Shown here one piece after another: positions 13,119 through 24,827 of a stretch of 64,000 nt of DNA (positions are counted from its first letter, which is position 1; every line of letters starts with the position of its first letter). The stretch covers positions 1 through 64,000 of the forward strand of contig CALNHX010007525.1 in the NCBI GenBank assembly GCA_940337035.1, in the 5' to 3' direction. The notes below the pieces were generated by a model. The model was not told the origin of the DNA. It saw only the letters and a list, made by a program, of their open reading frames with translations, and made no database searches. The translations under genes were made by a program, and so were the position numbers. Source of the stretch: Agriotes lineatus (lineage: Eukaryota; Arthropoda; Insecta; Coleoptera; Elateridae).

Positions 13119-13146
13119 CTGATGAAGCTTTCAAAATTAGCGAAAC
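13119..13146 (+). other. Hammerhead-ribozyme-like core
   Basis: CTGATGA at 13119-13125 is followed by a short possible stem (GCT...AGC) and then GAAAC at 13142-13146. This is the order of the hammerhead core (CUGAUGA, stem II, GAAA). Penelope-like elements are known to carry hammerheads in their terminal repeats, and a Penelope-like remnant lies upstream at 9680. Stem II is only 3 bp with an extra A, and I could not draw stems I and III convincingly, so this may be a decayed or chance match. Confidence 0.3.
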
Positions 13147-13425
13147 GTTTAACCATATTTTTAATTATTAAAGAATATTTTGAGATAATATGATTTTTAT
13201 TACTCAAACAAAAATCGTGAATAATACTATAGTGTAAAGTATTATGACATTCGGAGCAGATAACTGGGTAATAAATAAGAAAAACAAAGGGGTAGAAACG
13301 AAGCATTGGAGAAAAGGCCGTGGTATTACAGAGAGAGACAAAATAACAAGGAAAAAGGTTCCAAGAAGAATGAAAGTCGAAAGAAAATCAATAAATGATA
13401 TTGAAGAAAAGGAATTGTTATTATA

Positions 13426-14577
13426 CCGGGTGCTGACTTGCGCTACGCACCATAGGGATTTGTATAGTATATTTTTTATATTCGTTTATTTGCTCACCTA
13501 ATTATTTTAGTGCTAAATTGTATATATATATTTTGTAGAGAAAAAAATACTGCATCCATTCATACTATGGCTAACAATTTTTCATTTTCCGAAACCGAAG
13601 GAATGCAAAAAATCAAACTAGCATTTTTACAACAATGAGTGATGCCATGGAATTATTGAAACAAGCCAATGCCAACGCAACTGCGTGCGGGGCGACAATA
13701 TGTGTTGTTTATTTATTAATGTCTCTAAGGTACCTGGACCTTGTCCATAACAATAGTATATTATACATCAAGGTAGCGAAGGTATCTAATATGCGCTCAG
13801 GTTATAAAACGATTCGCTACCGTGGTGTATATACTATTTTTTGCACTACCAAATGGCTTATACCTAAATTCCCAACAAATTTCGAAAATATTTTAACTGT
13901 CAACCTGACAATACAGATCTTTAAAACGTCAAAATTAAAATAGTCACATTTGGTAACTTAGCAATTTATTAGTTACCACGGTGAAATTTGTTTATTTTAC
14001 TTTCTCTCCCTTGGTGGAGAAAATCAACTTCACGACCTAAAAATAGGCCAATAACGGTGCGTTCTGAGACTAGTAGTGCAAAAAAATGGTTTTATGGTGA
14101 ACATTCGATAAGTAAGCTCCTTGTTTATTGTAAAATATCCATATCGGCAAATTCAACAGTACAACCATTAATAGACTGATACATCAAGTGTAAAACTACA
14201 GGCACACGTTATTAAATAGTTGTAGGTGCAATAATGAGGATCAGAACTTACACCAAAACGAGAAAAACGACACTACGGTCAATCTTTTGACGGCAGTGAC
14301 TGGATGATCGCCCCGCACGCACTTGCGTTGGCATTGGCTTGTTTCAATAATTCCATGGCATCACTGATTTTTGTAAAAATGCTAATTTGATTTTTTGCAT
14401 TCCTTCGGTTCCGGAAAATGAAAAATTGTTAGCAACATTATGAATGGATGCAGTATTTTTTTCTCTACAAAAAATGTATTTACACTTTAGGTCTAAAATA
14501 ATTAGGGGAGCAAATAATTGAACATAAAGAATTTACTATGCAAATTCCTATGGTGCGTCGCACAAGTCAGCACCCGG
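13426..14577. mobile_element. Non-autonomous DNA transposon with ~270-bp inverted ends
   Basis: The left end starts CCGGGTGCTGACTTGCGC and the right end is its inverse (ending near GTCAGCACCCGG at 14577). The arms 13426-13700 and 14309-14577 are inverted copies of each other, about 85-90 percent identical by eye. TATA flanks both sides (13422-13425 and 14578-14581), so the target duplication is TATA or TA. The ~600-bp centre has no transposase; the 102-codon frame starting at 13635 begins inside the left arm and is not a recognised protein. A TA-type duplication would suit the Tc1/mariner group, but the ends do not identify a family. Confidence 0.8.
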
Positions 14578-14581
14578 TATA

Positions 14582-16290
14582 TACTCCAACACTTAGAGAT
14601 GTTACAACGAAGCTAAGCAAATATACTTGTACCTCATTATATACTCTTTGCTTATACAAACCGTCTCCGCCTTCGGGGCATAAATAACAGTTCTTAATGG
14701 CCTAATACTAGACTGCAAAGCAATATTTATAGCTTTCAAGGGCATACAAGACGCTATTTATGTACCAAAAGGGAGATGATTTTACTATGATTTACAAATC
14801 GGTTTTTAAATACATCTATAAATAGCAATCTGACATATGCTAAATTCACTTCGTTGTTATTAAAATAGTTGCTAAAACGGTTAGGTAAACACTAATGTAT
14901 TAATTATATTTTGCATTTCTTAGAAATTCTTTATAATTACCGAAAATCCCATAGCGGGCAAAATAACGGTACAGATTTTATAGCCTCGTAATTCGTAAGT
15001 CATTAATATTTTTAAATGATTATTATACCGAAAAGCTCAATGTCAAAAATTGATATAAGGCACTTTTAGTATGAAGAGACAGTAAGAATCTAAAGCAGTG
15101 CGTGGTTAAACAAAAGTATGCAGAAAATGCTGTTTTTGAGAAAATTTATTATTTCGAACTTTAGAAAATTCTACAATAATAACAAAAATAATGTAAATAC
15201 TTATTAAATATGCTATTTAAAAATATGGTTCCACGTACCCATATTTTTTTTCAACAACCATTTGTAACCGTCTTCGCCAATTTCCAACGCTGAAGCAATT
15301 TGCTTCTTTCGTTAAGCGTACCATTTTCTACAGCAACGAAAAGTAAAATGATAGATACAAGCTCACTTTGACCAAATAAATAAAACAAAAAGCATTACCT
15401 ATCTACTAATTTTGTTACATGATTCATTTCATTTTAAGGTAGAATTTCGTAGGCAAAATGGTCATATTAAAATTACAACAGGCGAATATTTAGCAGGTCT
15501 CTAGAAACGTGCCTTTCTCTGGGAAGATGAAAATATTCAAATCTCAAGGAATAGTTAAGGGTAAATGCAGGGTTTACCTCGTAAGCCGAAAAATGGGGCA
15601 AAGCTAGTACGTGATCAGAAATGCAACTGTTGCAGCTCGCTCATAAAAATTACGTGTCGGCTGGAGAAATTCCTTTAGGAAAATTGTAAAACTTAATTAG
15701 CGATAATTTGCGAGGTGTAGCCGTTTGACCAATTTTAGCGTGTGGAACCTTTTAAGTTGTAGAATTCATCGAACTATTATGAATGATCACGTACGTTTGA
15801 CGTGACAAAGGTCCAAAATTTAGAACTGCTCTGATAGGCTGATTTGGACATTTGTAAACGTCTACCGAGTTTTCTTGGTCAAAATGGACTTAATTTAGTT
15901 AGTTAATAAGTAAAGTTAAGAAGTAACGGTATTAACCTTAAGTTGTTCTGTAAACGGCAGGAAATAAATGCAAGCATTTGTACTTAAGTGTTTTTATTAA
16001 TCGCAACAGCAGTTTTAGTCTTCGTATACAGGTGTATTTTAACTAGGATTGCCAGCTACCCCGACTTTAGGCGCATCGCGACATTGCATAACCTGCGAAA
16101 TTTCGACGAACAGTATTTCCTCGTTATCAGCAAATTGTTTATTGAAATGATCGTATTCTAATATTTTTTTTTATTTTGTAGTGTGGCGAAATGCCCAATA
16201 AAAAGCATGAGCTATAAATCACTATCTGGTTATTCGCGAAGCTGATGATTACCTACAGAGATGTTTATTTCTGACTGCTACCCCCATCCT
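14582..16290. other. No recognisable gene
   Basis: AT-rich, no supported coding segment. The block GTGTGGCGAAATGCCCA at 16182-16198 is nearly the same as the outer arm of the foldback element at 51157-51491 (GTGGCGAAATGCCCA), so a fragment of that repeat family lies here. Confidence 0.5.
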
Positions 16291-16299
16291 TTCACACTT

Positions 16300-16650
16300 T
16301 CTGTCCCGGTTTCTTAGTGTGCATTGGATAAATATCTTAAAAAGAATGATACATTGGATATTTTACAGTTATTTGATAAATTTTAAAAATAATTTTGTTC
16401 TTGCAACTGTATCATAGATTTTATTCAAATTAATAAAAGCTAGGTGGACTGCTCTACATTTTCTTCTCTATTAGTTGTTGTAGAGTGTAGATTTTTCTAG
16501 CTATAAAGCTTGCTTGATCATATGCAATATTTTTGCATTTTCTTCTTCTCTTTACTTGAGAATCAGTATTATGTGAGCTCGTTTTTATTCGGAACCTACA
16601 TTGCATTGTACGGAATATAATAATCTTTTGTAGTAATTTTCCCATTCTTG
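16300..16650 (-). pseudogene. LINE reverse transcriptase scrap
   Basis: On the minus strand the 63-codon frame at 16645-16454 ends with a segment resembling a LINE RT finger/palm block: YDQASFIARKIYTLQQLIEK, where the family has EQAGFR-GRS--DQIFTLRQLIEK. After a frameshift comes HLAFINLNKIYDTVARTKLF (about 16440-16385), matching FIDLEKAFD-V-R--L with the catalytic Asp replaced (N). No catalytic YADD follows. It is short, broken and inactive; an RTE or L1-type clade is likely, but too little remains to choose. Confidence 0.55.
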
Positions 16651-17767
16651 TTCTTTAATATTTATTTATTTTTGAAATAAAATATTAAATTAGCTGGAAA
16701 GTGTCAAAATCAAAATTAACATCAGTCACAGGGACTGAAAGAAAATTCTTTGTTTCACTAACTTATCAAATGATAATGATATACAACAATGAACTAATGT
16801 TGTATATGATATTGAATATTTATTAAACATTTTGAAAAATTATTTAGTACAAATAAAAATTCTAGCAGAATTTCTAACCAGTTGTATTTGTAATAATATT
16901 TTTTGAATATATTAGATTTTAAGTCCAATTCTCTCACCCTGCACAATTTATTGAATAATCTTACCATAGCTAGAACGGGTGCATTGTGAGCGAGTGCGGG
17001 AATAAAAAAGAAAGCAGAAGTTCTAGCACCTCATAGTGCAATTTTAAATTGAAATGTAGAAATTAAATTTTTATTTGTCACATTGTAGTTCAAAATATTG
17101 TGGCCTAACGATATTAAATCAATATTTCTTCTACTAGTAAGATTTTGCATTTGGCATTCCTTGCGTAGATCTGTAGAGCTTACATTATTACAGCCTGGAT
17201 AGCATCTATGTATTTAATATATAGGAACTTCAAGATTTTTCATCAATTTTTATTCGCTTTGTAGCACTGATAGTATGTGCACCTAATGACAGAGTCATAT
17301 TCAAGTTTTGATCTGATCAGAGCATAACGAAGCAGTTTTAGGGTATTTGCTTTTGTACAACTGAATGCTTGTTCCACCTCAAAACCCAACGTTTTTTAAA
17401 CATGCCTCACCATGGATTCTATACATTCATGGAAACTTAAGATATCGGCATAAGTTACTCCAAGATTCTTAACCTTATGCGCTCAAGAATTGTAATTTTT
17501 TTACTTTTTCCAACTGAATATCAAAACAGTCAATGTTTAAATATTTAACAGTAACGTTGTAACGTTTGCCCTGAAAGAATTCATTTTCTAAGCAACATTA
17601 AGCGTTGCAAAAATTCATTTCACGCCTGGATCTTTGAAATTATAAAACGAAGAGCATTGATAACCAAGTAAGCGAGATGTTGACCGCTATGCTTCGATTT
17701 CCGGAAAACGGCAAAAACGACACCTCGCAGCACTTTCCACGAAAACCGCTAAGTCAAGATCGGAGCC

Positions 17768-17875
17768 GGACATTTGGGCGCGGCCGTTTGGGCGCGGCCG
17801 TTCGGGCGCGGCGTTTGGGCGCGAAGACACTTGGGCGCAGAGCCACTTGGGCGCGAGACATTTGGGCGCGAGGAA
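17768..17875 (+). repeat. MULE left subterminal array (TTGGGCGCG monomers)
   Basis: Seven short GC-rich monomers with core TTGGGCGC or TCGGGCGC are separated by GGCCG, GAGACA and similar spacers. This array is mirrored in reverse complement at 19141-19250. It probably serves as transposase binding sites, as inferred for subterminal repeats of other MULEs. Confidence 0.85.
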
Positions 17876-18124
17876 ATTAATTAACGTATATTAGTATTAG
17901 CTAGCTTTACTATTCATAGGTCTGAAAATTTATTTTAAATAACGAAAATTACCTAAAGCACGTTCAAGGAGGTGGCGGCCGGCAAAAATTTAGTATAGAA
18001 ATATTAATTGTCAAAAATTAGAATATTATTAAAGCAAGTTAAAAATTTTAACTTTCCGGTAAATACTAGCAAATCTTTTGCGGAGATTTATTACATTAAA
18101 ATAATAAGTAACAAAGAATAAATG

Positions 18125-18396
18125 AATAGAGATTGGGTACAAACAGAGCTATTGATGAACCATCCAACCATTTGGAGATTCGTCGACAGCGTGAAAACTA
18201 TTCAACGAAGGAGAGATGTTGCTTATGAACAGTTACTTGCGGGAAATGAGCCCACTGAAAAAAAACAAAAATTTATCCAGGCTGATAGAAAATAAAAAAT
18301 TTGGTTAAGGATTATAATAATCAATATAATCATGTAGACGGCGTAAACAATAGGGACATTCTAGAATTTTTAAGAGGCATTTCGTACAATTATTAA
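18125..18396 (+). pseudogene. MULE transposase, C-terminal fragment
   Basis: The frame from 18125 reads HPTIWRFVDSVKTIQRR, then AYEQLLAGNEPTEKKQKFI, then QADRK. This is the conserved tail of MULE transposases (HP-IW-FI--LK, then L-G---P-KK-KY---N-RI). After one frameshift in the A-run near 18285-18292 it continues NLVKDYNNQYNHVDG and DILEFLRGISYNY, followed by TAA at 18394-18396. The family normally ends in YLRGIAHN. The DDE core and zinc finger upstream are deleted. The position within the element and the orientation fit a 3' end left after internal deletion. Confidence 0.85.
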
Positions 18397-19140
18397 ATAA
18401 ATGCGTGGATGCTTCTTGTTTATATTTTTAAAAATTGTATATATTTACTTTAAGAATAATATGTATTATAATGGTAAAAATGTCAAAAATAAATTTTGAT
18501 TATTAAAATTAATCTTTTTATATGATTATTTATTATTATTCTTATTTCTGCTTTTATCTTCAGTTAGTCGGTTCATAACATAAAGAAAATAATTGATTAC
18601 TTTAAAATTTAAGGTTTATTGTTAAGTATTATTATTATAAACAAAACTCGAAGTCGACTAGTTTCGGTCAAAACAGAACACATATTAGAAACATATTAAA
18701 CATTAGAACCATCAATCGATTAAATATAGCACAGCATTATTCATTTACCAGCACAATAAATGAATTTTTATTTAAAATTATTTTCAACACCTATATATAA
18801 TCTATTTCCATCTTTATTTTAATTCAGAATTATTATTTCATATCTAACATAGGTACTGCCTTTTTAATGTATTCAGAATTATTTCAAAACTAATCTAATA
18901 TTCTACCTTCTTTATTTTTATTCGGATTTATTTCAAAATTTATCTAATATAGGTACATACTACCACCTTATTTAAAACTAATCTCATAACGGTTTCAATA
19001 AATAATTGGATTATTCTTTTAATATTGTTTGATTAATTACATTAACTTCTCAGGATAAATAATGATTTAATAAATGTTTGTTTATTTATGCCAAATTGAA
19101 ATTATTCACACTTAATGTGTTCCTGAATCCCAATGTTGAC

Positions 19141-19250
19141 GCTTTCTCGCTCCCAAGTGTCTCGCGCCCAAGTGTCTCGCGCCCAAGTGTCCCCGCGCCC
19201 AAACGGCCGCGCCCAGACGGCCGCGCCCAAACGGCCGCGCCCAAATGTCC
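19141..19250 (-). repeat. MULE right subterminal array
   Basis: Inverted counterpart of the array at 17768-17875: monomers CGCGCCCAA separated by GTGTCT or CGGC, about seven copies, reaching to within 7-8 bp of the element's right end. Confidence 0.85.
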
Positions 19251-20363
19251 TAGACCGGTCAAGATAAGACAGAAGGAAGGCTACTTGGACCGTATAAAAG
19301 CAAGGAAATTCCCTAAGAGAAAGCAGATTTCGAGTTATACCTCATTCCTTCCCGAATAGCTCTGGCATCAGAGCTGATCCCATAATTCCGCTGACCAATC
19401 TCGGCTTTGGTTCTTCAAGGCAGAGAAAATCCAGCACTCCGAACCGTTAATTCCTGTCGACTATCCTAACTAGGTACATATACTGACTCCGAACCATAAA
19501 AGCGAACTGTATTGGATTACGTAAAAAAGTGCAAGCTGAAACCGCAATTGTAGCTCACCCGTATCTCCACCGAAGAGCGATTATAACCTTACATCACTTG
19601 TAATACCTGTAAGAAGTTCCGGAATAGTCTGCAGCCTCCCGTAATCCTTCGAGCTACTGGCAACACTACATAGTTATTATTGCAGACACTCGACCTACGG
19701 CGAGCCCGAGGATAACCGTCCTACCTCGGATCATCGTGCCCGAATATTGAATTATTATTATTCACTTATTTTTACCTTGTAATTAAGAGAAAAATAAACG
19801 ATTTATGTTTTACCTACGTTTAGTGTTAATTTTGGGTTAAGGCTAGTTTCACTCTCTCTACGAGTTGAGCTACTTGATGGTATGATCTAGAAGTAAAGAT
19901 TAATTCTCGCTTTACAACAACTAATTTAACCCTCGTCCAGGGAGGACATTGCAAAGTGTTATCGCGGCACCACTCATAGAATCGATTGAGATCTGATTGA
20001 AGCTTATGAAAATCAGCTATTGAAAGAATTTGTAAGAAAATGTTTTGATCATCTGCGAATAACAGTGAAATAGAATTATAAATTTAAACTGGCACATCAT
20101 TAATAAAGATAATAAATAATAGCGGCCCCAAAGTAGTCTCTTGGGGTACACTGCAGTTAGTTTCAAACTTATCCGAAGGGTGACAATGACATTTAAACGT
20201 AAATGAGTAGATGATCTACAGTGCCACATCTTACGTAGCAGTATCCCATGAACCACGTTGTCAAAGGCCTTCTGAAAATCTGTAGTAAAACCCAATAACT
20301 TTGAACAGGAACATAACTTTGAACAAAAATACCGAAAAACATAACTGACAGAATAGTATATTA

Positions 20364-20696
20364 CATACCAAGGGACAAAAGTGCATCATTTGATCCCGCG
20401 AGTGAAGTTTATTGCCCGAGGAAAAGTCGAGAACAATAATCACTCAAGAGATCAAAGGCAATTTAGTCCCCAGGTATATACGCTATTTTTTGCACTCCCG
20501 GATGACAAATCATGAAATAAATCTGATTTTGCTGGTTTAAAAATGTATACGTTCGATTCCGAAAAATGGATGGCTTTCTAAATGTAGATGAGTAACTAAC
20601 GTAATGTTGTAAATAATTTCATTTTGAAGGACCACAGTGCCATTTCAAAATGACGCCTAAAGTAGGTTGTTTAGTCCCGGGTGTGCAAAAAATTGC
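20364..20696. repeat. Inverted-repeat structures, unclassified
   Basis: Two overlapping features. An imperfect hairpin runs 20364-20476 (ACCAAGGGAC... against ...GTCCCCAGGT). A second pair consists of TATTTTTTGCACTCCCGGAT at about 20484-20503 and its near inverse TCCCGGGTGTGCAAAAAATT at 20675-20694. The same TATTTTTTGCACT core also occurs at 13835-13847 inside another transposon. A piece of a small DNA transposon is likely, but I cannot fix its ends. Confidence 0.4.
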
Positions 20697-20699
20697 ATT

Positions 20700-23290
20700 T
20701 GCTTTGGCATAAACAAATTTGATCATGGCTGGTCTGTTTAGCGATTACTCATTTAGAACCAAACTTGGACAAGTAATTCAGTTCAAAACAGGCGCATTTA
20801 AGTCACTAATTTATTTAAATAAACTGCTAGTTGGTAGTTGTTAGTAAGTTTTATGTAGTTGTAAGTACATTGGAAACTGCACGTTGAAAGCGGTAACAGG
20901 ATTTACCAGTAAAATGGATTTGCTAGGACATAATTATGACGTAAATTGATTCCTAGAATATGATATTGAGCTCCTAGAATTACTATAATAACTAACATCA
21001 TGCTACAATATTAAAATAAGTAGTCGCTTTTCCAAGCAACTTCAATGCCCCACTGGATTTTCCAAGCGCCAAACTTCAAGGATGGTTAATGAGAGTATTT
21101 TCGTATTCAATAATCCTATTTTCTCGTGTGTCACAGCCGTTATTCACGACACTACTTGTTGGTTGTAATAACCCCTTTTGACAAAAAGCACGGCTTGAGA
21201 TTTATGTGGGTCTCATAAGTCGACAACCTCGTGGTTTTCGCCGCTCCACTTCCATAATTAGTTAAGTCTTCCAATTAATGCAAATACACCTTGTTGCGTG
21301 TACTTTCTTATTCGCCTGCTTGCTGTTAGATGATGCGAGACTCGTTTGTGTAAAAATTATCATAAATTATTCAGCATAGAAGTCATTTCGCCTCTACAAC
21401 AGAAATGTGAGCAGTGTGAAAATGGCCACTAATGATCGAATTTGTCCCATGGCACGCGTGATTGCACACTTGAATTATTCAGCAGTGTAACACCCCCTTC
21501 GTTTTGGCAAAGTGACCTCTGTGAATTATTGCTGAGTTCTGTGTTATTAAAAAGGATGGACGCAAAAAAATAATTTTGCCACAGCCGAGTCGGCAGGAAA
21601 AAAGTATGCATCCAATCTACTTACACGCAACGCACAACTCATACGCGGACCTAGCTGAACTGATTGAGAATAAAATACACGAAGAGTGTTTTTAAGAGTT
21701 TTATTTCAAATATATTGAATTGGTTCAAGCTCTTTCTTTGTTTTACTTATGAATATATGTTTATGATTATCTTTTAGTCAATTAATTTGCCTTGTTTATT
21801 TTATTTGAATATCGAAAATTATTCTTTTGGCTAGCTCCTGAAAATCAGGTGTGGATTCTTTTTATCTACATTATTCTGAAATTTGATGTTTCGATTTTAA
21901 TTTTGACAACTCAAAATAACTTCTGTCAAATGGTATGTCAAACAACTTTGAAAATTCAATGACAAATACCTGATTGTTACATTTGTTATATAACAATATC
22001 AAACAGTAAGTAATTCCTTAATAATTAATTCACTTTTAATCTTTATTTTCTTTCAGTGCTTATTCTAAATACCTAAACTCATTTACCTTTTATTTGAACT
22101 TACCAATGTCTTCGGCAGTAACCAACTAGTCTCATTCTGCTACCGATCACAACTGTTACACCTAAGAAACACGGTGAAGGTCTCCACTTACAACAAAAAT
22201 GTCAACACTGCCTAGGATCAGGAACAGAAGCTTCCTCACAGCATGGATCCAAACAGACCCTAGTCGTTGTCACTTATCTCCAACACCGTATACAAAACCA
22301 CTCTCCCAAAGTATTCCACCGACCAGCACCAAGGACCCCGCACAAGGGCAAGACACCAGACCTTAATTGCCAAATCCTTCAAACATGTTCCCTTTGCCAA
22401 CGATCTCCTCGGAACTCTCCTTCCGTGCCAACAGCTCGCTGCAATCCAACTCAATCGATGTGCAATGTCAAATGTAATTACTCAATAAACTTAATTCAAT
22501 ATTTCATTCTATTTAATTTGTTCTATATATTAGCACTGCTTTAGTTAAATCTTCTCACCATTTTCTTTGTCTTCCTTCATTTTGGTATAATCATATTCTT
22601 ATTTTAAAATTTCATTTTTATTCCACTACGCAAATTCTGTCTTAATTGTAACCCTTTTTATTTTATTTTCATTTTACTTTTTAAAATAGGGTTTATTTGT
22701 AATTTCAAGTTACACAAATTAATTACAGCTTTTCATTTTCAAATTTGTTATCTTAATAATCAAAACAAAGTCCTTAACGATATCATAGTTTCTTCTTCCA
22801 ACACACTATATAAGTTTTATTTTGATTTCTACCCACTATGTGCAATAATCTATCTCGTTTAACTATTTGTCACTATTTTCCAATACCATATTTAGATATT
22901 ACATTAAATTCGAATCCTTCTGTTTCTCAATTAGCCTCATATTATTCAATTATAAATTCTATTTTCTAGTTACATACCATTTATTCAAATACCCAATTCA
23001 TATTCAAATTGATCCCTATAATACCCAACTACTGTAATCCCTTAATCTTATTTTAAAATTGATTTTTATACCCCTGTATTCATATCATTACTATATACAT
23101 AGTGTTTTTTGAGGGTTATTTATGTAGCACGTTACCATATATTTGATCCAGACGGTTTTTAGTACTAACAGCCAAAGCCTTCGTTTTACCGGTTTCAATT
23201 TTTTTACTTATCGGATTAGGATACTGCACCTTTATGACTTTTTGTAAGTATGCTTGAATAGTATTTTCAGAAATTATAAAATATTACAAT
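20700..23290. other. No recognisable gene
   Basis: AT-rich with one C-rich stretch at 22130-22490 that gives overlapping 64- to 73-codon frames on both strands and AATAAA at about 22482. No protein family recognised; it may be a decayed LINE ORF1, but no zinc knuckle is visible. Confidence 0.5.
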
Positions 23291-23292
23291 TA

Positions 23293-24192
23293 CTTCTTCT
23301 TCTTCTTCATGTGTCTTGCCCGATGATCACACGTTGACTATCACAATATCGACAATTTCTTTATATCGATTTCGATCCCGTGCAGCATGGAATAATTGTT
23401 CGGCTGTCCTGTCCATTGGCGCAGGTTTCTCAGCCACGACATTTTTTTTCTACCTATCCACTTCTTTCCTTCGATTTTCCCATTTAATGTTAAACGTAGA
23501 AGTTCGTATTTTGTTCCTCTCATTACTTGCCCGAGATATTCTAGTTTTCTTTGTTTTATTATCGTTAAAAGTTATCTATCCTTTTTCATTATGTTTAACA
23601 CTTGTTCGTTTGTATTTCTTTGCTTCCAGGGAATTTTGAGGATTCTACGGTAGCACCACAACTCAAATGCCTCAATGCGGTTCATAGTAACGATTTTTAG
23701 AGTCCAGGTTTTACATCCGTACAGAATCACAGACCAGACTTAGCATTTGAGGAATTTAGTTCTAGTGGGCAGTTTGAGATGTTTATTGCTTAATATTGTT
23801 CTAAACTTCACAAAAGAATTCCTAGCTAGCTGAATGCTATATTTTATTTCTTCATCTGGGTCCAAATTTTTGTTGATTCAGCTACCTAAATATTTAAAAT
23901 GAACGACCGGAGAAATATTTACTCTATTAAGTTGTAAATTCAGGGGGCCTACATTAAATTTGCTAGTCACTAACGGTTTGGTTTTCTTAATATTTATGGT
24001 TAATCCCATTTGTATTCTTTGTTCATTTACTTTGTCTAACATCATCTGAAGGTATTCGACGCTTTCAGCCAATATCGCCGTATCATCAGCATATCTTAAA
24101 TTTGTAATACTTTCACCTCCAATTCTGACTCCTTTTTCTTCTCGTAGAGCTTTTTAAAAATAACCTCTGAATAGATATTAAAGAGGCAATTA
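23293..24192 (-). pseudogene. RTE-like LINE, RT C-terminal third
   Basis: Read on the minus strand from 24192: LFNIYSEVIFKKLYE, then LRYADDTAILAESVEYLQ (catalytic box near 24085), MGLTINIKKTKPLV and FKYLGS. The thumb and C-terminal region follow, with YGCKTWTLKIVTMNRIEAFE, YRRILKIPWKQR, KQRKLEYLGQVMRG, then GRKKMSWLRNLRQW. It ends in a (GAA)n tail, seen as repeated CTT on + at 23294-23308, the same tail as the copy at 10668-12955. Several frameshifts; 5'-truncated in the middle of RT. The two copies clearly belong to related families. Confidence 0.85.
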
Positions 24193-24593
24193 CTACAGAT
24201 AAGTAAAACTTACAACATATGTACCTGCCACGGTTACTGCAGTTAACATGACAGTTAAGGTGTTTCACGCAAACCCGATGGGTGACAATTTTGTTACAAT
24301 TATTTGGTGTTACCTGAACGAAAACGCAACGTCCTAACTTTTAGTATTCCAAGCGAATGGGATTCCGGCGAGTGATCCTGGCCATAAATACGTAGATAAT
24401 AAATACTACCTGCTGGTATGAGCTATAATGGTCCATCGATAACGGCGCCAAGTTCAGTGACTGACAGTTGTTCGCCATTCGTTCTGCTAAATCACACGGG
24501 GTAAATAATAAGTCGCGGCGAAAACAGGCTAAAACAGATAACGAGCTTATTAATAACGACAATAATGATAGTGAAATGTAGAAATGACAAGTA

Positions 24594-24827
24594 CAGTCGT
24601 GTGCAAATAAATCTGGGACAGTGTTTTTTTCACATGCAGATTCAGTTAAGAATTTGAAGAAAATTTCCATGGATTTCCTTTTATCAGAGAGAGTTACGGG
24701 TTTCAGTACCTGTTAAAGTTTAATGTAACTCTTTCTGATAGCAGGAAATCCATGGAGATATTCTTCAATTCTTAACTGAATCTGCATGTGAAAAAAACAC
24801 TGTCCCAGATTTATTTGCACACGACTG
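24594..24827. mobile_element. Hairpin MITE with Tc1/mariner-type ends
   Basis: 234 bp made almost entirely of two inverted ~110-bp arms around a ~15-bp centre, flanked by TA on both sides (24592-24593 and 24828-24829). The ends read CAGTCGTGTGCAAATAAATC and its inverse. Ends starting CAGT next to a TA duplication are typical of Tc1/mariner elements. A further scrap of the same end (GAACACGACTGTA) sits at about 59456-59469. Confidence 0.9.

Larger units (their letters stand above)
17761..19257. mobile_element. MULE (Mutator-like) element, internally deleted
   Basis: It is flanked by GTCAAGAT (17753-17760 and 19258-19265), an 8-bp target duplication. The inverted ends begin CGGAGCCGGACATTTGGGCG on the left and, inverted, CGGTCTAGGACATTTGGGCG on the right. 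Just inside each end is an array of GC-rich monomers of the type TTGGGCGCG (17768-17875 and 19141-19250) in opposite orientation. The AT-rich interior keeps only the last ~90 codons of a MULE transposase. The size is 1497 bp; autonomous MULEs are usually several kb. The ends match those of the element at 55077-58745. Confidence 0.88.
17612..19948. mobile_element. Unclassified insertion with 7-bp target duplication
   Basis: TTGCAAA occurs at 17605-17611 and 19949-19955, and the sequence between them interrupts a Jockey RT at a point where removal restores the frame. Apart from the nested MULE (17761-19257) this insertion is only about 830 bp: 17612-17752 and 19266-19948. It contains TATAAAAG at 19293-19300 and AATAAA at 19793-19798, 500 bp apart, which would suit a solo LTR, but the ends are not TG...CA. 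No coding sequence. Confidence 0.6.
16915..20305 (-). pseudogene. Jockey-type LINE RT, split by a later insertion
   Basis: Two blocks on the minus strand belong to one RT. Block 1 (20305-19956) has GFTTDFQKAFDNVVHGILL, a PQETTLGPLLF-like segment and the FADD catalytic box near 20050, then DLNRFYEWCRDNTLQ. Block 2 (17604-16915) opens LNVA, then VKNLGVTYADILSFHECIES, LLRYALIRSKLEYDSVI and LISLGHNIL, the Jockey-type C-terminus. The split falls inside the expected WC--N-L-LN--KC motif. Removing 17612-19948 with one copy of the flanking TTGCAAA joins NTLQ to RLNVA in frame. Both blocks also carry stops and frameshifts of their own. Confidence 0.75.

Noticed and set aside
17768..17875. GC-rich block as a CpG island or promoter
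   Set aside because: It is mirrored exactly at the other end of a target-site-duplicated element and made of short monomers, so it is a transposon end.
24341..24670. 109-codon minus-strand frame
   Set aside because: About a quarter of it (roughly 77 bases at its 5' end) runs through one arm of the hairpin MITE, and the rest shows no family motif.
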